From positions 1-61,928 of the forward strand of contig CAJUBG010000017.1 in assembly GCA_910584575.1 (NCBI GenBank): 61,928 bases of DNA, written 5' to 3'. Both the position numbers and the translations under genes were made by a program. A model generated the notes under the pieces. That model saw only the letters and a program-made list of their open reading frames with translations. It had not been told where the DNA came from and did no database searches. Shown piece by piece: positions 51,322-59,904 of this stretch (positions are counted from its first letter, which is position 1; every line of letters starts with the position of its first letter). Source of the DNA: an uncultured Dorea sp. (GTDB taxonomy: Bacteria; Bacillota; Clostridia; Lachnospirales; Lachnospiraceae).

Positions 51322-51864
51322 ATGAAAAAATTTGTTTGTACAGTATGTGGCTATGTTCATGAAGGAGATGCAGCACCGGAGAAGTGTCCTCAGTGCGGCG
51401 TTGGCGCGGACAAGTTCAAAGAGCAGTCCGGCGAGAAGACATGGGCTGCTGAGCACGTTGTAGGCGTAGCTAAGGGTGTAAGCGAGGACATCGTTGCTGA
51501 CTTAAGAGCTAACTTCGAGGGAGAATGCACAGAGGTTGGTATGTATCTTGCTATGGCCAGAGTTGCACACAGAGAAGGATATCCGGAGATTGGCTTATAC
51601 TGGGAGAAGGCTGCTTACGAGGAAGCTGAGCATGCTGCTAAGTTTGCAGAGTTACTTGGAGAGGTTGTTACAGACAGCACCAAGAAGAACCTTGAGATGA
51701 GAGTTGACGCTGAGAACGGCGCAACGGCTGGTAAGTTTGATCTGGCTAAGAGAGCTAAGGCTGCTAATCTGGATGCTATTCATGATACTGTACACGAGAT
51801 GGCTAGAGATGAGGCTAGACATGGTAAGGCATTTGAAGGACTTCTTAAGAGATACTTTGGCTAA
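51322..51864 (+). CDS. Reverse rubrerythrin (NADH peroxidase type)
   Basis: A 180-residue protein with an N-terminal rubredoxin-like [Fe(SCys)4] centre (CTVCGYVHEG...CPQCG, Cys 6, 9, 22, 25) followed by a ferritin-like di-iron domain with EVGMYLAMARVAHREG, YEEAEHAAKFAELL and ARDEARHGKAFEGLL. The rubredoxin-first order defines reverse rubrerythrin, a main peroxide and oxygen scavenger of Clostridia, repressed by PerR. Codon use is strongly biased, suggesting high expression. RBS AAAGGAGAG. Confidence 0.95.
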   Translation: MKKFVCTVCGYVHEGDAAPEKCPQCGVGADKFKEQSGEKTWAAEHVVGVAKGVSEDIVADLRANFEGECTEVGMYLAMARVAHREGYPEIGLYWEKAAYEEAEHAAKFAELLGEVVTDSTKKNLEMRVDAENGATAGKFDLAKRAKAANLDAIHDTVHEMARDEARHGKAFEGLLKRYFG

Positions 51865-51893
51865 GAAGAAGATTGCGTAAAATAAGAGTTTTT

Positions 51894-51930
51894 AAGAGGA
51901 TGGACAAGTGGTTGTCTGTCCTCTTTTTTG
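51894..51930 (+). terminator. Terminator of the reverse rubrerythrin gene
   Basis: Stem AGAGGA..GACAA / TTGTC..TCCTCT with a short internal mismatch, followed by TTTTTTG. Confidence 0.8.
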
Positions 51931-51958
51931 CTTTAAAACAGGGGATTCCCTCTGTCTG

Positions 51959-51980
51959 GTTTGGGACAAGTTTGGGACTT
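51959..51980. repeat. 22-bp direct repeat, copy 1
   Basis: The 22 bases beginning GTTTGGGACAAG match 52750-52771 at 19 of 22 positions in the same orientation. The two copies bracket the BrnT/BrnA module. On the minus strand each reads, in one frame, VPNLSQT or VPTLSQT, as at the end of some phage integrases. Confidence 0.5.
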
Positions 51981-52101
51981 GTATATTAGTCTGGAAATAT
52001 TCTTTGATTTTTGCAACAATAGACATCTAGTCAGAATAATACGTGCTTTATTTAATGATATGTGATATGATTATTCTATACTCTTTCGGAGGAAAAAGAA
52101 A

Positions 52102-52227
52102 ATGGTGATTTCAAAGGATACATTTAATGAAGTCATTTGTTCTTTAAATCTAATATACTATCGTTACTATTTGTTTACTACGGCTTGCAACCCACAAAAA
52201 ATTTATAGCCATATTTTAAGGAGGTAA
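52102..52227 (+). CDS. Small ORF ahead of brnT (41 codons)
   Basis: ATG at 52102 with GGAGG 9 bases upstream encodes MVISKDTFNEVICSLNLIYY and 21 more residues. It ends 4 bases before the brnT start and includes the brnT ribosome-binding site. The beginning resembles the start of several phage- or plasmid-type proteins, so it may be a remnant. It could also serve translation coupling. Confidence 0.35.
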   Translation: MVISKDTFNEVICSLNLIYYRYYLFTTACNPQKIYSHILRR

Positions 52228-52231
52228 GTTA

Positions 52232-52513
52232 TTGAATTTTGAGTGGGATGAAGAAAAGAACCAACTGAATTTAAAGAAGCATGGAATTGATTTTGAAACA
52301 GCAATGTTTGTCTTTAATGATTTACAGCGTATCGAAATATATGATGTGGAACATAGTATAAGTGAAGACCGCTATAATACAATAGGAATGGTGCATGATG
52401 TATTGTTTGTTGTTTATACAGAGCGAAAAGAAAATATTCGCCTGATATCGGCAAGACCTGCCACTAAAACAGAAAGGAGTATTTATTATGATACGGACAG
52501 TTACTTTAGATAG
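52232..52513 (+). CDS. brnT: BrnT-family toxin
   Basis: A 93-residue protein, MNFEWDEEKNQLNLKKHGID, with FETAMFVFNDLQRIE and the conserved C-terminal ENIRLISARPATKTERSIYY, all typical of BrnT, an RNase toxin of the RelE fold. The start is TTG with AAGGAGG 7 bases upstream. The antitoxin gene overlaps its end by 26 bases, in the toxin-first order of brnTA. Confidence 0.92.
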   Translation: MNFEWDEEKNQLNLKKHGIDFETAMFVFNDLQRIEIYDVEHSISEDRYNTIGMVHDVLFVVYTERKENIRLISARPATKTERSIYYDTDSYFR

Positions 52514-52676
52514 AAACCAAAAACCAACCGAGGAACAAATCAGACAAATAGAAGAAGCGACAAAGAGAGAGATTGTATTTGATGAAGATTCTCCCGAACT
52601 CACGCCTGCAATGGAAAAAGCATTCCGATTAGCGGCAAAAAACCGTAACACACAGAAAAATATGAATGTTTCGTAA
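52488..52676 (+). CDS. BrnA-like antitoxin
   Basis: A 62-residue acidic protein, MIRTVTLDRNQKPTEEQIRQ, with VFDEDSPELTPAMEKAFRLA, the form of short antitoxins placed after brnT. It is shorter than the classic ribbon-helix-helix BrnA. Overlaps the brnT end, so the two are co-translated. Confidence 0.82.
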   Translation: MIRTVTLDRNQKPTEEQIRQIEEATKREIVFDEDSPELTPAMEKAFRLAAKNRNTQKNMNVS

Positions 52677-52749
52677 ACATGAAGAAAGATAAATGTGTAT
52701 GTATTGTAAGGAAGTGATGTCATATAATATAAGTCTTTCAGTAAATATT

Positions 52750-52771
52750 GTTTGGGATAAAGTTGGGACTT
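52750..52771. repeat. 22-bp direct repeat, copy 2
   Basis: Matches 51959-51980 at 19 of 22 positions (differences at positions 9, 12 and 13). It follows the antitoxin by 73 bases. The rest of the 52677-52954 gap holds only the promoter of the next gene. Confidence 0.5.
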
Positions 52772-52894
52772 TTTCAAGATGAATCCCCCCTTCAAAATGT
52801 AAGAATTGAAGAAAATACGGTATACTATCTGCCTACGTCTACCAGATGGAAGATTATCAAAATAGAAAAATAAAAGTGTCAACGTATTTTAGTC

Positions 52895-52923
52895 TTGTTC
52901 TTTACTATGTAGGTAGGTATAAT
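52895..52923 (+). promoter_or_regulatory. Sigma-A promoter of the second antitoxin
   Basis: TTGTTC (52895-52900), 17-base spacer, perfect TATAAT (52918-52923), 31 bases ahead of the start codon. Confidence 0.7.
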
Positions 52924-52954
52924 AAATATAAATTTTAGAAAGGGGTGTGATTAT

Positions 52955-53194
52955 ATGCCACCAAAAGCTATTATGTTAAACGATATGTTGAACACGTTAG
53001 AAGATAAAGATTATGATACAATCATTGATTACATCCGCCTATTGTCTGCCACCAGAAAAAAAGAACGCGCTATGCAAACAATAGCTGCTATGAATGAATT
53101 TCAAAGTATTATAGGTGAAAATACGGGGTGGAATTCCGAGGAAGATATGTTGAAAGATATGGCAGATTTTCGCAGACGGAGACTATCCATATGA
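52955..53194 (+). CDS. Antitoxin-like protein paired with a PIN toxin fragment
   Basis: A 79-residue helical protein, MPPKAIMLNDMLNTLEDKDY, then DTIIDYIRLLSATRKKERAM and a short basic tail DFRRRRLSI. Length, helical character and overlap (ATGA) with a PIN-domain reading frame mark it as an antitoxin of a PIN-type system. It appears intact although its toxin is not. RBS AAAGGGG. Confidence 0.7.
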   Translation: MPPKAIMLNDMLNTLEDKDYDTIIDYIRLLSATRKKERAMQTIAAMNEFQSIIGENTGWNSEEDMLKDMADFRRRRLSI

Positions 53195-53547
53195 AAATAA
53201 TGCTTGATACCAATGTATTGATTTCGGCTTTGATATTCCGCGGTACGCCAAAACAGTTGATAGGACAACTATTGTTGATAGGGCATGATATATACATTTC
53301 AGATTATGTTGAAAATGAATTTTTAGATAAGATTCAATCAATTATACAAAGGTTGCATAGCTACCCTCAGAAGCTAAGAGGAATGGGTATACAAATACTC
53401 ACTCCTCTTTTTGAATTATATTCTCAGATGCTTATGCCATATTCTTTACATTTTTCTATTGAAACCTCTTGCCCCTGCTGTGCGGAAACTTTATACCAAT
53501 GCTTAGCTTTTTCTAAATTAGCATCAACAAAAACGCCTTCTTCATAA
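53191..53547 (+). pseudogene. PIN-domain toxin, truncated
   Basis: The first 60 residues are a PIN toxin (MKIMLDTNVLISALIFRG, then ISDYVENEFLDKIQ), with the catalytic Asp and Asn in LDTNVL. After about 53370 the frame runs into a terminator hairpin and into the antisense of the Sel1 gene, and the residues there no longer fit a PIN domain (the second and third acidic residues are missing). Full-length members have about 130-140 residues. The toxin is probably inactive. Confidence 0.7.
53376..53413 (+). terminator. Terminator hairpin ending the toxin-antitoxin patch
   Basis: AGAGGA (53377-53382) / TCCTCT (53403-53408) with partial inner pairing (GGTATACAAATACTC), followed by TTTTTG on the plus strand. 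It lies inside the nominal reading frame of the PIN fragment, which supports truncation. Confidence 0.6.
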
Positions 53548-53813
53548 AACCAGGCCAGGTTACTTTGTCCGTCCCTGTCTCCGTGATTAGCAGCTCGTTT
53601 CGTCCAATAAAACGCCTTTTCTAAGTCTTTTTCAACACCCAGACCCTCTAAATAAAAATATCCAACCTGACACTCAGCTAAAGGATAGCCCTGCTCTGCA
53701 AGTGGTAAGTATCCGGCAAAACATTCGTCATATTGCTTGTTGTTCCAATATTTTTCCATCAACTCATTACAAATATCAAATTCTTGGCAAGGTTTATAAT
53801 ATACATCCATCAT
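53424..53813 (-). CDS. Sel1/TPR-like repeat protein
   Basis: A 129-residue soluble protein with at least two Sel1-type repeats (AECQVGYFYLEGLGVEKDLEKAF split as about 48-70; GQSNLAWFYEEGVFVDANLEKA split as about 82-105), preceded by a capping helix. Sel1 repeats mediate protein-protein contact. The start overlaps the AI-2E transporter stop by four bases, so the two are co-translated. Partner unknown. Confidence 0.85.
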   Translation of the reverse strand: MMDVYYKPCQEFDICNELMEKYWNNKQYDECFAGYLPLAEQGYPLAECQVGYFYLEGLGVEKDLEKAFYWTKRAANHGDRDGQSNLAWFYEEGVFVDANLEKAKHWYKVSAQQGQEVSIEKCKEYGISI

Positions 53814-54976
53814 ATCTTCTCCACCTCCTCCGGCGTAATCTCCCTCTGCTTTAACTTTAAGTACACAACCTCCCGAAACAGCGCATACACCACAGATACA
53901 ATCGGGATAAATATCAACATTCCCACTACACCCATCAAACTGCCGCCGACGCTGACTGCTGCCAGCACCCAGATAGAAGGCAGCCCCACAGAATTACCCA
54001 CAACATGAGGATAAATGAGATTCCCCTCAACCTGTTGCAGCACCAGGAACAATACAATAAAAATCATCGCCTTAAACGGATCCTCGATAAATATCATAAA
54101 CACTCCGACAGCACATCCCACAAACGCCCCAAAAATCGGAATCAATGCGGTAAACGCAATCACAATTCCTATTAACAGCGCATACGGAAGCCTCAGCACA
54201 GCCATAGCCACCACAAACATACTTCCCAGAATCACGGCCTCCACACACTGTCCTGTCAAAAAACTGGAAAATGTATTATACGTCAGCGACAGCACCTCCA
54301 AAGCCGCCTCTGCGCGCCCTCTCCTGACGAACGCAAAGAGCACCTTCTTCGCCTGAAGACTCAATTTTTCTTTCTGAAGCAGAATATAGATTGCAAACAC
54401 AAACGCAATAAAAAATGTAGTAATACCGCTTACAATACTCATTGCCGCTGTAATCGTAGAATCCAGGACACTACCGGCGCCGTTTTTGAAGAAATTAATT
54501 CCAGTCTCCATAATCTTATTCCAGTCAAATTCCAGACTTTCCACCCATTCCATAATCTCCTGGTTATTATGGAAGATATCCTCAGCCCATTCCTGCACCT
54601 TTGGAATAAATTCCTGGATGCTCGCACCCAGATTGGCAAATGTAGTGCCAAGCTGCGGTATGAGCACAAACATCACAATACCCACAATACCAATCACTCC
54701 AAAGATTACAATCAGCATACTGACCGGACGCGCCAGTTTCTGCATACGCTTTTTCCCCTTAATTTTATCCTCATTAAAAAGGTTACGCTGTACAAAATTC
54801 ATCGGTACATTCAGCACGAAAGCAATCGCACCGCCAAGGACAAAGGGCAGTATAATGTGAAATACAAATGCCAAAGCCTTAACCACCACATCGTATTTCC
54901 ACAGACACGCCGTAATCAATGCCGTAAATACAATCAGTCCCCTTATCTTTCTTACCGTCTCGTTACTTAAATCCAT
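53810..54976 (-). CDS. AI-2E-family transporter (PerM/UPF0118 type)
   Basis: A 388-residue membrane protein with about eight helices. It begins with LIVFTALITACLWKYDVVVKAL, has a central soluble loop (about 110-175) and the family's conserved end region, LIGIVIAFTALIPIFGAFVG, then VEGNLIYPHVVGNSVGLPSIW. Relatives act as exporters or Na+/H+ antiporters; a real AI-2 link is not shown. It is followed by, and overlaps, the Sel1-repeat gene. Confidence 0.92.
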   Translation of the reverse strand: MDLSNETVRKIRGLIVFTALITACLWKYDVVVKALAFVFHIILPFVLGGAIAFVLNVPMNFVQRNLFNEDKIKGKKRMQKLARPVSMLIVIFGVIGIVGIVMFVLIPQLGTTFANLGASIQEFIPKVQEWAEDIFHNNQEIMEWVESLEFDWNKIMETGINFFKNGAGSVLDSTITAAMSIVSGITTFFIAFVFAIYILLQKEKLSLQAKKVLFAFVRRGRAEAALEVLSLTYNTFSSFLTGQCVEAVILGSMFVVAMAVLRLPYALLIGIVIAFTALIPIFGAFVGCAVGVFMIFIEDPFKAMIFIVLFLVLQQVEGNLIYPHVVGNSVGLPSIWVLAAVSVGGSLMGVVGMLIFIPIVSVVYALFREVVYLKLKQREITPEEVEKI

Positions 54977-55025
54977 ATAAACCTCCTAGCCATATCATAT
55001 GTCTATTAACCATGTTCTCCATAGA

Positions 55026-57569
55026 TTACTTCCGACGCACCTTCACCCACTTCAATAACTGTATCACAGGCAGATTCAGAAACGCCAGGCCATACACTGT
55101 CAGTAATTGCCCCATATCAAGCGCAGCAACCTTGAATATCCCCTGAAGCCCCGTAATCATCAAAACACCTGTAATCAACACAGCGCCTATTAAAAATGCG
55201 CCTATTAAATAAATATTATTGCATACTGCCGCTGAAAATACAACCGGTCTGGGAGATTTGCAGTTAAAGCCATGCACAAGGCGGCTGGCGCACAGCGTCC
55301 CAAATGCCATTGTACTTGCAAGCGCCGCCCCGCCGCTTCGATAGCCTATTAAAAATGCAATACTCGTCATCAGCCCGATACACAGCCCTTCCGTTCCGAT
55401 ACTGAACAGGTACTCCCTGGTCAGTATCGACTCCTTCACATCCCGTGGCTTCTGTCTCATAACCTCTGCCCTGTGAGGCTCAAGGCCAAGCGCAATCGCA
55501 GGCAAGCTGTCCGTCAGAAGGTTAATAAACAGCAGATGAACCGGCTCAAACGGCACAGGAAGCCCTGCAATCGAAGCAAACAACACCACCAGAATAGCGG
55601 CAAAATTACCGGAGAGCAGGAATTGAATGGAATTCTTAATATTCTGATAAATATTCCTTCCATTTTCCACAGCCTTAATAATCGTTGCAAAATTATCGTC
55701 CGTCAGCACCATAGACGCCGCATCCTTTGACACCTCGCTTCCTGTAATCCCCATAGCGACGCCAATATCCGCCTGTTTAAGAGCCGGCGCATCATTGACT
55801 CCGTCGCCGGTCATTGCCACAATATTTCCCTTCTCCTGCCAGGCACGCACAATCCTAATCTTATGTTCAGGAGAAACTCTCGCATACACAGAGATTCCCT
55901 CCACAAAATCCTGAAGCTCAGAATCCGTCATGTTTTCAATCACAGCGCCCTCGCAGGCTTCTGACTCGTCCTCTAATATTCCTATTCTTTTCGCGATTGC
56001 CGCCGCCGTAATCTTGTGATCCCCAGTAATCATCACAGGCTTAATTCCTGCCTGTATACACCTGCTTACAGCCTCCTTCGATTCCTTTCGCGGCGGATCC
56101 ATCATTGCAATCAGTCCTAAGAAAGTCAGACTGCCTTCATCCTTCAGGGAAAGTGTCCTTTCCTCCTCCATTTCCTTATATGCAAACGCAAGCACCCTCA
56201 ACCCATTTTTTGAAAACTCTAAATTCTGTCTCTCTATCCTCTCTCTGTCCTCCTCGGTAAAAACCCTTGCAGAATCCCCTTCTTTTACAAATTCCATTCG
56301 TTCAAGCAGCACATCCACAGCGCCCTTTACAACCATAACAGTCTGCCCGTCCATGCGATGCTCTGTTGACATTCTTTTTCTGTCACTGTCAAATGGAAGC
56401 TCAGACAATCTAGGATACTTCTCACGTACATCCATTATACCCACTCCAAGACGTTTTCCCAGATTAATCAAAGCCGTTTCCGTTGGATCCCCAATCTCCT
56501 GCCCCTGTTCATTGGAAGAATCATTACAGAGGATACTAAACAGAAGCAGCAATTTCTGATTACGGGACTCCAAAGTAATATCCTCCGCCGATATTTTTTC
56601 GCCATCCACATAATACTCCTCCACAGTCATCTTATTCTGAGTCAGAGTTCCCGTCTTATCTGAACAGATAACCGATACACTCCCAAGCCCCTCCACAGCC
56701 TGTAATTTTCTTATAATCGCGTGTTCATTTGCCATTTTCTGCGTACCAAATGACAGCACAATCGTAACAATAGAACTTAATGCCTCAGGAATCGCCGCAA
56801 CCGCAAGGGCAACTGCAAATAAAAATCCATCCACCACAGAACCGCCCCGAAGAATACTCATTACAAAAAGTATCCCGCAGAAGGCCAGAATGATGATTGA
56901 CAGCTTCTTTCCAAACTCATCCAGGCTCACTTGCAGAGGAGTCCGTTTTTCCGAGGCAGAATTCAATAGACCTGCAATCTTGCCTACCTCTGTATTCATA
57001 CCAATATCCGTCACTTCATACGTTCCCCTTCCGTAAGTGACAAAGCTTCCGGAAAATACCCTGTTGGTCTGATCTCCCAGAGCAGCCCCCTCTGGCGGTT
57101 CCTCCAGAGATTTTAAGGCAGCCAGGCTCTCACCGGTCAGCGTACTCTCATCCACCTCCAGGCTCATACATGTAAGTAGCCTTCCGTCAGCCGGAATACA
57201 ATCGCCTGCCTCAATCACAACCTCATCGCCAACCGTAACTTCACGGGAAGGAACCTGATTAAGCTTCCCGTCTCTGACCACCTTTGCTGAAGGCGCGGAC
57301 AACTGCTTCAATCCATTTAAGGACTTCTCTGCCTTCACAGTCTGCACTGTCCCCAGAATAGAATTCATGGTAATCACAACCAGTATGACAATCGTACTCT
57401 CCACATCCCCCAAAAACCCTGAAACCAATGCCGCAATTATCAGGATTACTACAAGAAAATCCTTAAACTGTTCCAGAAATATCCGAAATATACTCTTTTT
57501 CTTACCTTCCGTCAGTTCATTGAAGCCAAATTCTTCCTGATTCTTTCTTGCCTGTTCACTCGTCAACAT
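55026..57569 (-). CDS. P-type cation ATPase, Ca2+-type (P2A)
   Basis: An 847-residue P-type ATPase with ten membrane helices. TGES actuator loop (VDESTLTGESLA), phosphorylation site VICSDKTGTLTQNKMT, KGAVDVLLERM, hinge MTGDGVNDAPALKQADIGVAMG. Helix-4 motif VAAIPEALSSIVTIVLSFG and helix-6 NLLTDSLPAIALG fit Ca2+ or Mn2+ pumps of the PMR1/YloB type. The ATG at 57569 is 8 bases after AGAGG; another ATG two codons earlier sits too close. Confidence 0.92.
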   Translation of the reverse strand: MLTSEQARKNQEEFGFNELTEGKKKSIFRIFLEQFKDFLVVILIIAALVSGFLGDVESTIVILVVITMNSILGTVQTVKAEKSLNGLKQLSAPSAKVVRDGKLNQVPSREVTVGDEVVIEAGDCIPADGRLLTCMSLEVDESTLTGESLAALKSLEEPPEGAALGDQTNRVFSGSFVTYGRGTYEVTDIGMNTEVGKIAGLLNSASEKRTPLQVSLDEFGKKLSIIILAFCGILFVMSILRGGSVVDGFLFAVALAVAAIPEALSSIVTIVLSFGTQKMANEHAIIRKLQAVEGLGSVSVICSDKTGTLTQNKMTVEEYYVDGEKISAEDITLESRNQKLLLLFSILCNDSSNEQGQEIGDPTETALINLGKRLGVGIMDVREKYPRLSELPFDSDRKRMSTEHRMDGQTVMVVKGAVDVLLERMEFVKEGDSARVFTEEDRERIERQNLEFSKNGLRVLAFAYKEMEEERTLSLKDEGSLTFLGLIAMMDPPRKESKEAVSRCIQAGIKPVMITGDHKITAAAIAKRIGILEDESEACEGAVIENMTDSELQDFVEGISVYARVSPEHKIRIVRAWQEKGNIVAMTGDGVNDAPALKQADIGVAMGITGSEVSKDAASMVLTDDNFATIIKAVENGRNIYQNIKNSIQFLLSGNFAAILVVLFASIAGLPVPFEPVHLLFINLLTDSLPAIALGLEPHRAEVMRQKPRDVKESILTREYLFSIGTEGLCIGLMTSIAFLIGYRSGGAALASTMAFGTLCASRLVHGFNCKSPRPVVFSAAVCNNIYLIGAFLIGAVLITGVLMITGLQGIFKVAALDMGQLLTVYGLAFLNLPVIQLLKWVKVRRK

Positions 57570-57687
57570 AGACATTTCCTCTCTTTCTCAATGTATTTGT
57601 CATAATAACTGATTCACGTTCCCGCATATAGAGCTTTCCTTCTCTTTTAGCATACCCATATTTCAGGTAATACAGGCATCAGGAATA

Positions 57688-57734
57688 CAAAAAAGAGACC
57701 TCTATTGCATATGGAACTATGCAATAAAAGTCTC
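57688..57734 (-). terminator. Terminator of the secreted propeller-like protein gene
   Basis: Nested hairpin: TATTGCATA / TATGCAATA inside GAGAC (57695-57699) / GTCTC (57730-57734), followed on the minus strand by TTTTTTG. It sits in the 303-base gap upstream of the P-type ATPase; no other structured element could be assigned there. Confidence 0.75.
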
Positions 57735-57878
57735 ACTATTTCATTACGATACGGATGGTGCTTCATCATCGTACTGACGACATCGTAAACGCTTCAGATG
57801 ATCCCGAATACGCAAGTTACTCCCTTTTATCTGATAATCAATATATACTAATTTCCAAATCTTGTCAACATATGCCGG

Positions 57879-59756
57879 CTATTTTTGTTTCCTTTTCTTA
57901 TATACAGCCAACAGGAATATTAAAGCTGCCGCTGCAAACACTCCCACTATTATGCCTATCTGACTATTTTCTCCCTCCGAATCCTCCTGTATTACATCTT
58001 CCCCTTCCATTTCCGTTGAATCCTCATTCTCACTGAGCTTCCACACCTGAGTGCCATAAAAGGGATTCGCTGTACCGACAAACAATCCTTCCTCTGTAAT
58101 ACCAAATGCCCTGCATCCATGGTTATACGGATCCCCAAATCCATCATCAGTAATCTTTGTAAAATGAATTCCATCCTCTGTCACATACAAATCAAATCCA
58201 AATGTTGCTTTATCTAAATACTCCCCACAGGTAACAGCGCTTTCCGGAATTCCCTGATAGTTACTGCACAGCTTCTCTACATATTCATCTACTTTATCCT
58301 TCCACTCCTGCGCTGCATTTTCGTCATTCATATACTCGTCAAGCGGAAGTAAAAAGCTGCTGGCATCATAAGTTCCCACATAAAGTTTTCCGTCATATTC
58401 CACCATCTTCCAGATATACTGATTTTCGTTACATCCAAATCCTGAACCCATTCCGGACAGACCTCCCTCTGGAAACATCTCGTCCTTATCTCCCACAACC
58501 AACTCTATATCTTCATTTTCATCCATCCGGTAGAAATTAACCGGCTGCTCAAAATTCAGATTCATAAACGTAAAATCATTGTCAAACAACATCCTTTCTA
58601 CCGCAATTTCTTCATCATTATATTCCCCGATATAGAGATATCCGTCAAATGTAATCAAATTTGCGGCCCCGCTGCGTGTACGTTCTGGATCGATTCCAAA
58701 AGTGTATTTAGCCCCATCCTTCTCCTTGTCGCCTACCACACTCGTCCACTTCCAACTGCCGTCCTTTGCAACATCTCCCCTTACAATTCCAAAAGACTGC
58801 ATCGTATTCTCGTTTACAGCATTTTCCGGCTTACCGGTACAGATTGAAACATAAAGACTCTCTCCGTACTGGGTCATATCGAAAATAGAACCGCCATAGA
58901 TACTATCGCAGTAATTATAAGCAGGATAATGGAATAACTCCTCATCTGTCGCAATAATCTTAAATGACTCCTGGTCAGTGGGATTTTCTGACTCACAGAT
59001 TACTGCCCCATTCGTATTGATACAGCTTACTATGAGCTTATCCTTATATACACACATTCCCCGAATTCCAACTGACACTCCCTTCTGATAAGCCTCCATG
59101 TATTCTTCTAATGTCATGCCCGCATACACCTGCTTACATTCGTCTGTTTCCGGATCCACCTGATAGATGCAGGGAATCGTATTAACTGCGCCGCAAAAAT
59201 ATAACTTATTCTTGAATTCAACAGCATTTCTAAAAATCGTGTTCTGCCCCGTCGATTCCTTAGACATAAGAATCTTAACTTCTCCTGTTTTAACATTCAG
59301 CTTTAACAGGATTCCCAGTGCATCTACCCCGTCCTCCTCACCGGTATACATATTTCCGTGATAATAGGTATCCAACGCCTCCTTCATGACTGTATCATCA
59401 TAATTACGTCCCAGGCTCATTTTCATAAATTGAAGTGTAGACGTCCACGCACCATAACAAGTACCTATGTACATATAATCCCCGTAACCAATGGAGCCCC
59501 AGGAATAATTCTGTCCGCGGTCACCTTGTCCATCCTCCAGATTAACGCCCATCGTTCCATTTCCTGTGTAATCCACAATGCCGTCCGCCGTCATCACATC
59601 CTTTTCAGGATGTGTGATTTTCTCTGCCTTATAACCTGTCCCAGAATCATAGACCACAGGCGCTTTCTCCTCCTCTGCAAATACGTTCATTGTACAGACG
59701 AATGCCACACAAACAAAGAGTAGCAGACTTCCCATACGTTTTACTGTTTTTTTCAT
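57879..59756 (-). CDS. Secreted, C-terminally anchored propeller-like surface protein
   Basis: A 625-residue protein: signal peptide (about 1-27), extracytoplasmic domain with repeated 'short strand' units such as GYGDYMYIGTCYGAW, EFKNKLYFCGAVN, TFDGYLYIGEYNDEE, EYDGKLYVGTYDASS and EEGLFVGTANPFYG, which recall beta-propeller blades, and a C-terminal membrane helix (about 592-615) ending in KKRKQK. No LPxTG motif. Family not recognised. The ATG at 59756 follows GGGAGAAG by 7 bases; a TTG two codons before is less likely. Divergent from the LytTR regulator gene (148 bases). Confidence 0.75.
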   Translation of the reverse strand: MKKTVKRMGSLLLFVCVAFVCTMNVFAEEEKAPVVYDSGTGYKAEKITHPEKDVMTADGIVDYTGNGTMGVNLEDGQGDRGQNYSWGSIGYGDYMYIGTCYGAWTSTLQFMKMSLGRNYDDTVMKEALDTYYHGNMYTGEEDGVDALGILLKLNVKTGEVKILMSKESTGQNTIFRNAVEFKNKLYFCGAVNTIPCIYQVDPETDECKQVYAGMTLEEYMEAYQKGVSVGIRGMCVYKDKLIVSCINTNGAVICESENPTDQESFKIIATDEELFHYPAYNYCDSIYGGSIFDMTQYGESLYVSICTGKPENAVNENTMQSFGIVRGDVAKDGSWKWTSVVGDKEKDGAKYTFGIDPERTRSGAANLITFDGYLYIGEYNDEEIAVERMLFDNDFTFMNLNFEQPVNFYRMDENEDIELVVGDKDEMFPEGGLSGMGSGFGCNENQYIWKMVEYDGKLYVGTYDASSFLLPLDEYMNDENAAQEWKDKVDEYVEKLCSNYQGIPESAVTCGEYLDKATFGFDLYVTEDGIHFTKITDDGFGDPYNHGCRAFGITEEGLFVGTANPFYGTQVWKLSENEDSTEMEGEDVIQEDSEGENSQIGIIVGVFAAAALIFLLAVYKKRKQK

Positions 59757-59904
59757 AAGCAAACTTCTCCCTTATTTATTCTCTAAATCAATTATATATT
59801 TCTTTCCAGAAAAGAGAACCTCTCTGGCAAGAACATCAAATTTCTGGCAAAAACAACATCCATATGATAAAATAGGAATACAACCTGACAGGAGGTAAGT
59901 TTGA

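Noticed and set aside
52322..52882. 186-codon minus-strand ORF across the BrnT/BrnA genes
   Set aside because: It is antisense to two well-supported genes and its translation is hydrophobic and AT-driven without any family pattern.
57576..57690. Manganese (yybP-ykoY) riboswitch or leader peptide ahead of the P-type ATPase
   Set aside because: No conserved riboswitch core is found. A 23-codon frame with a weak ribosome-binding site overlaps the ATPase start but has no further support.
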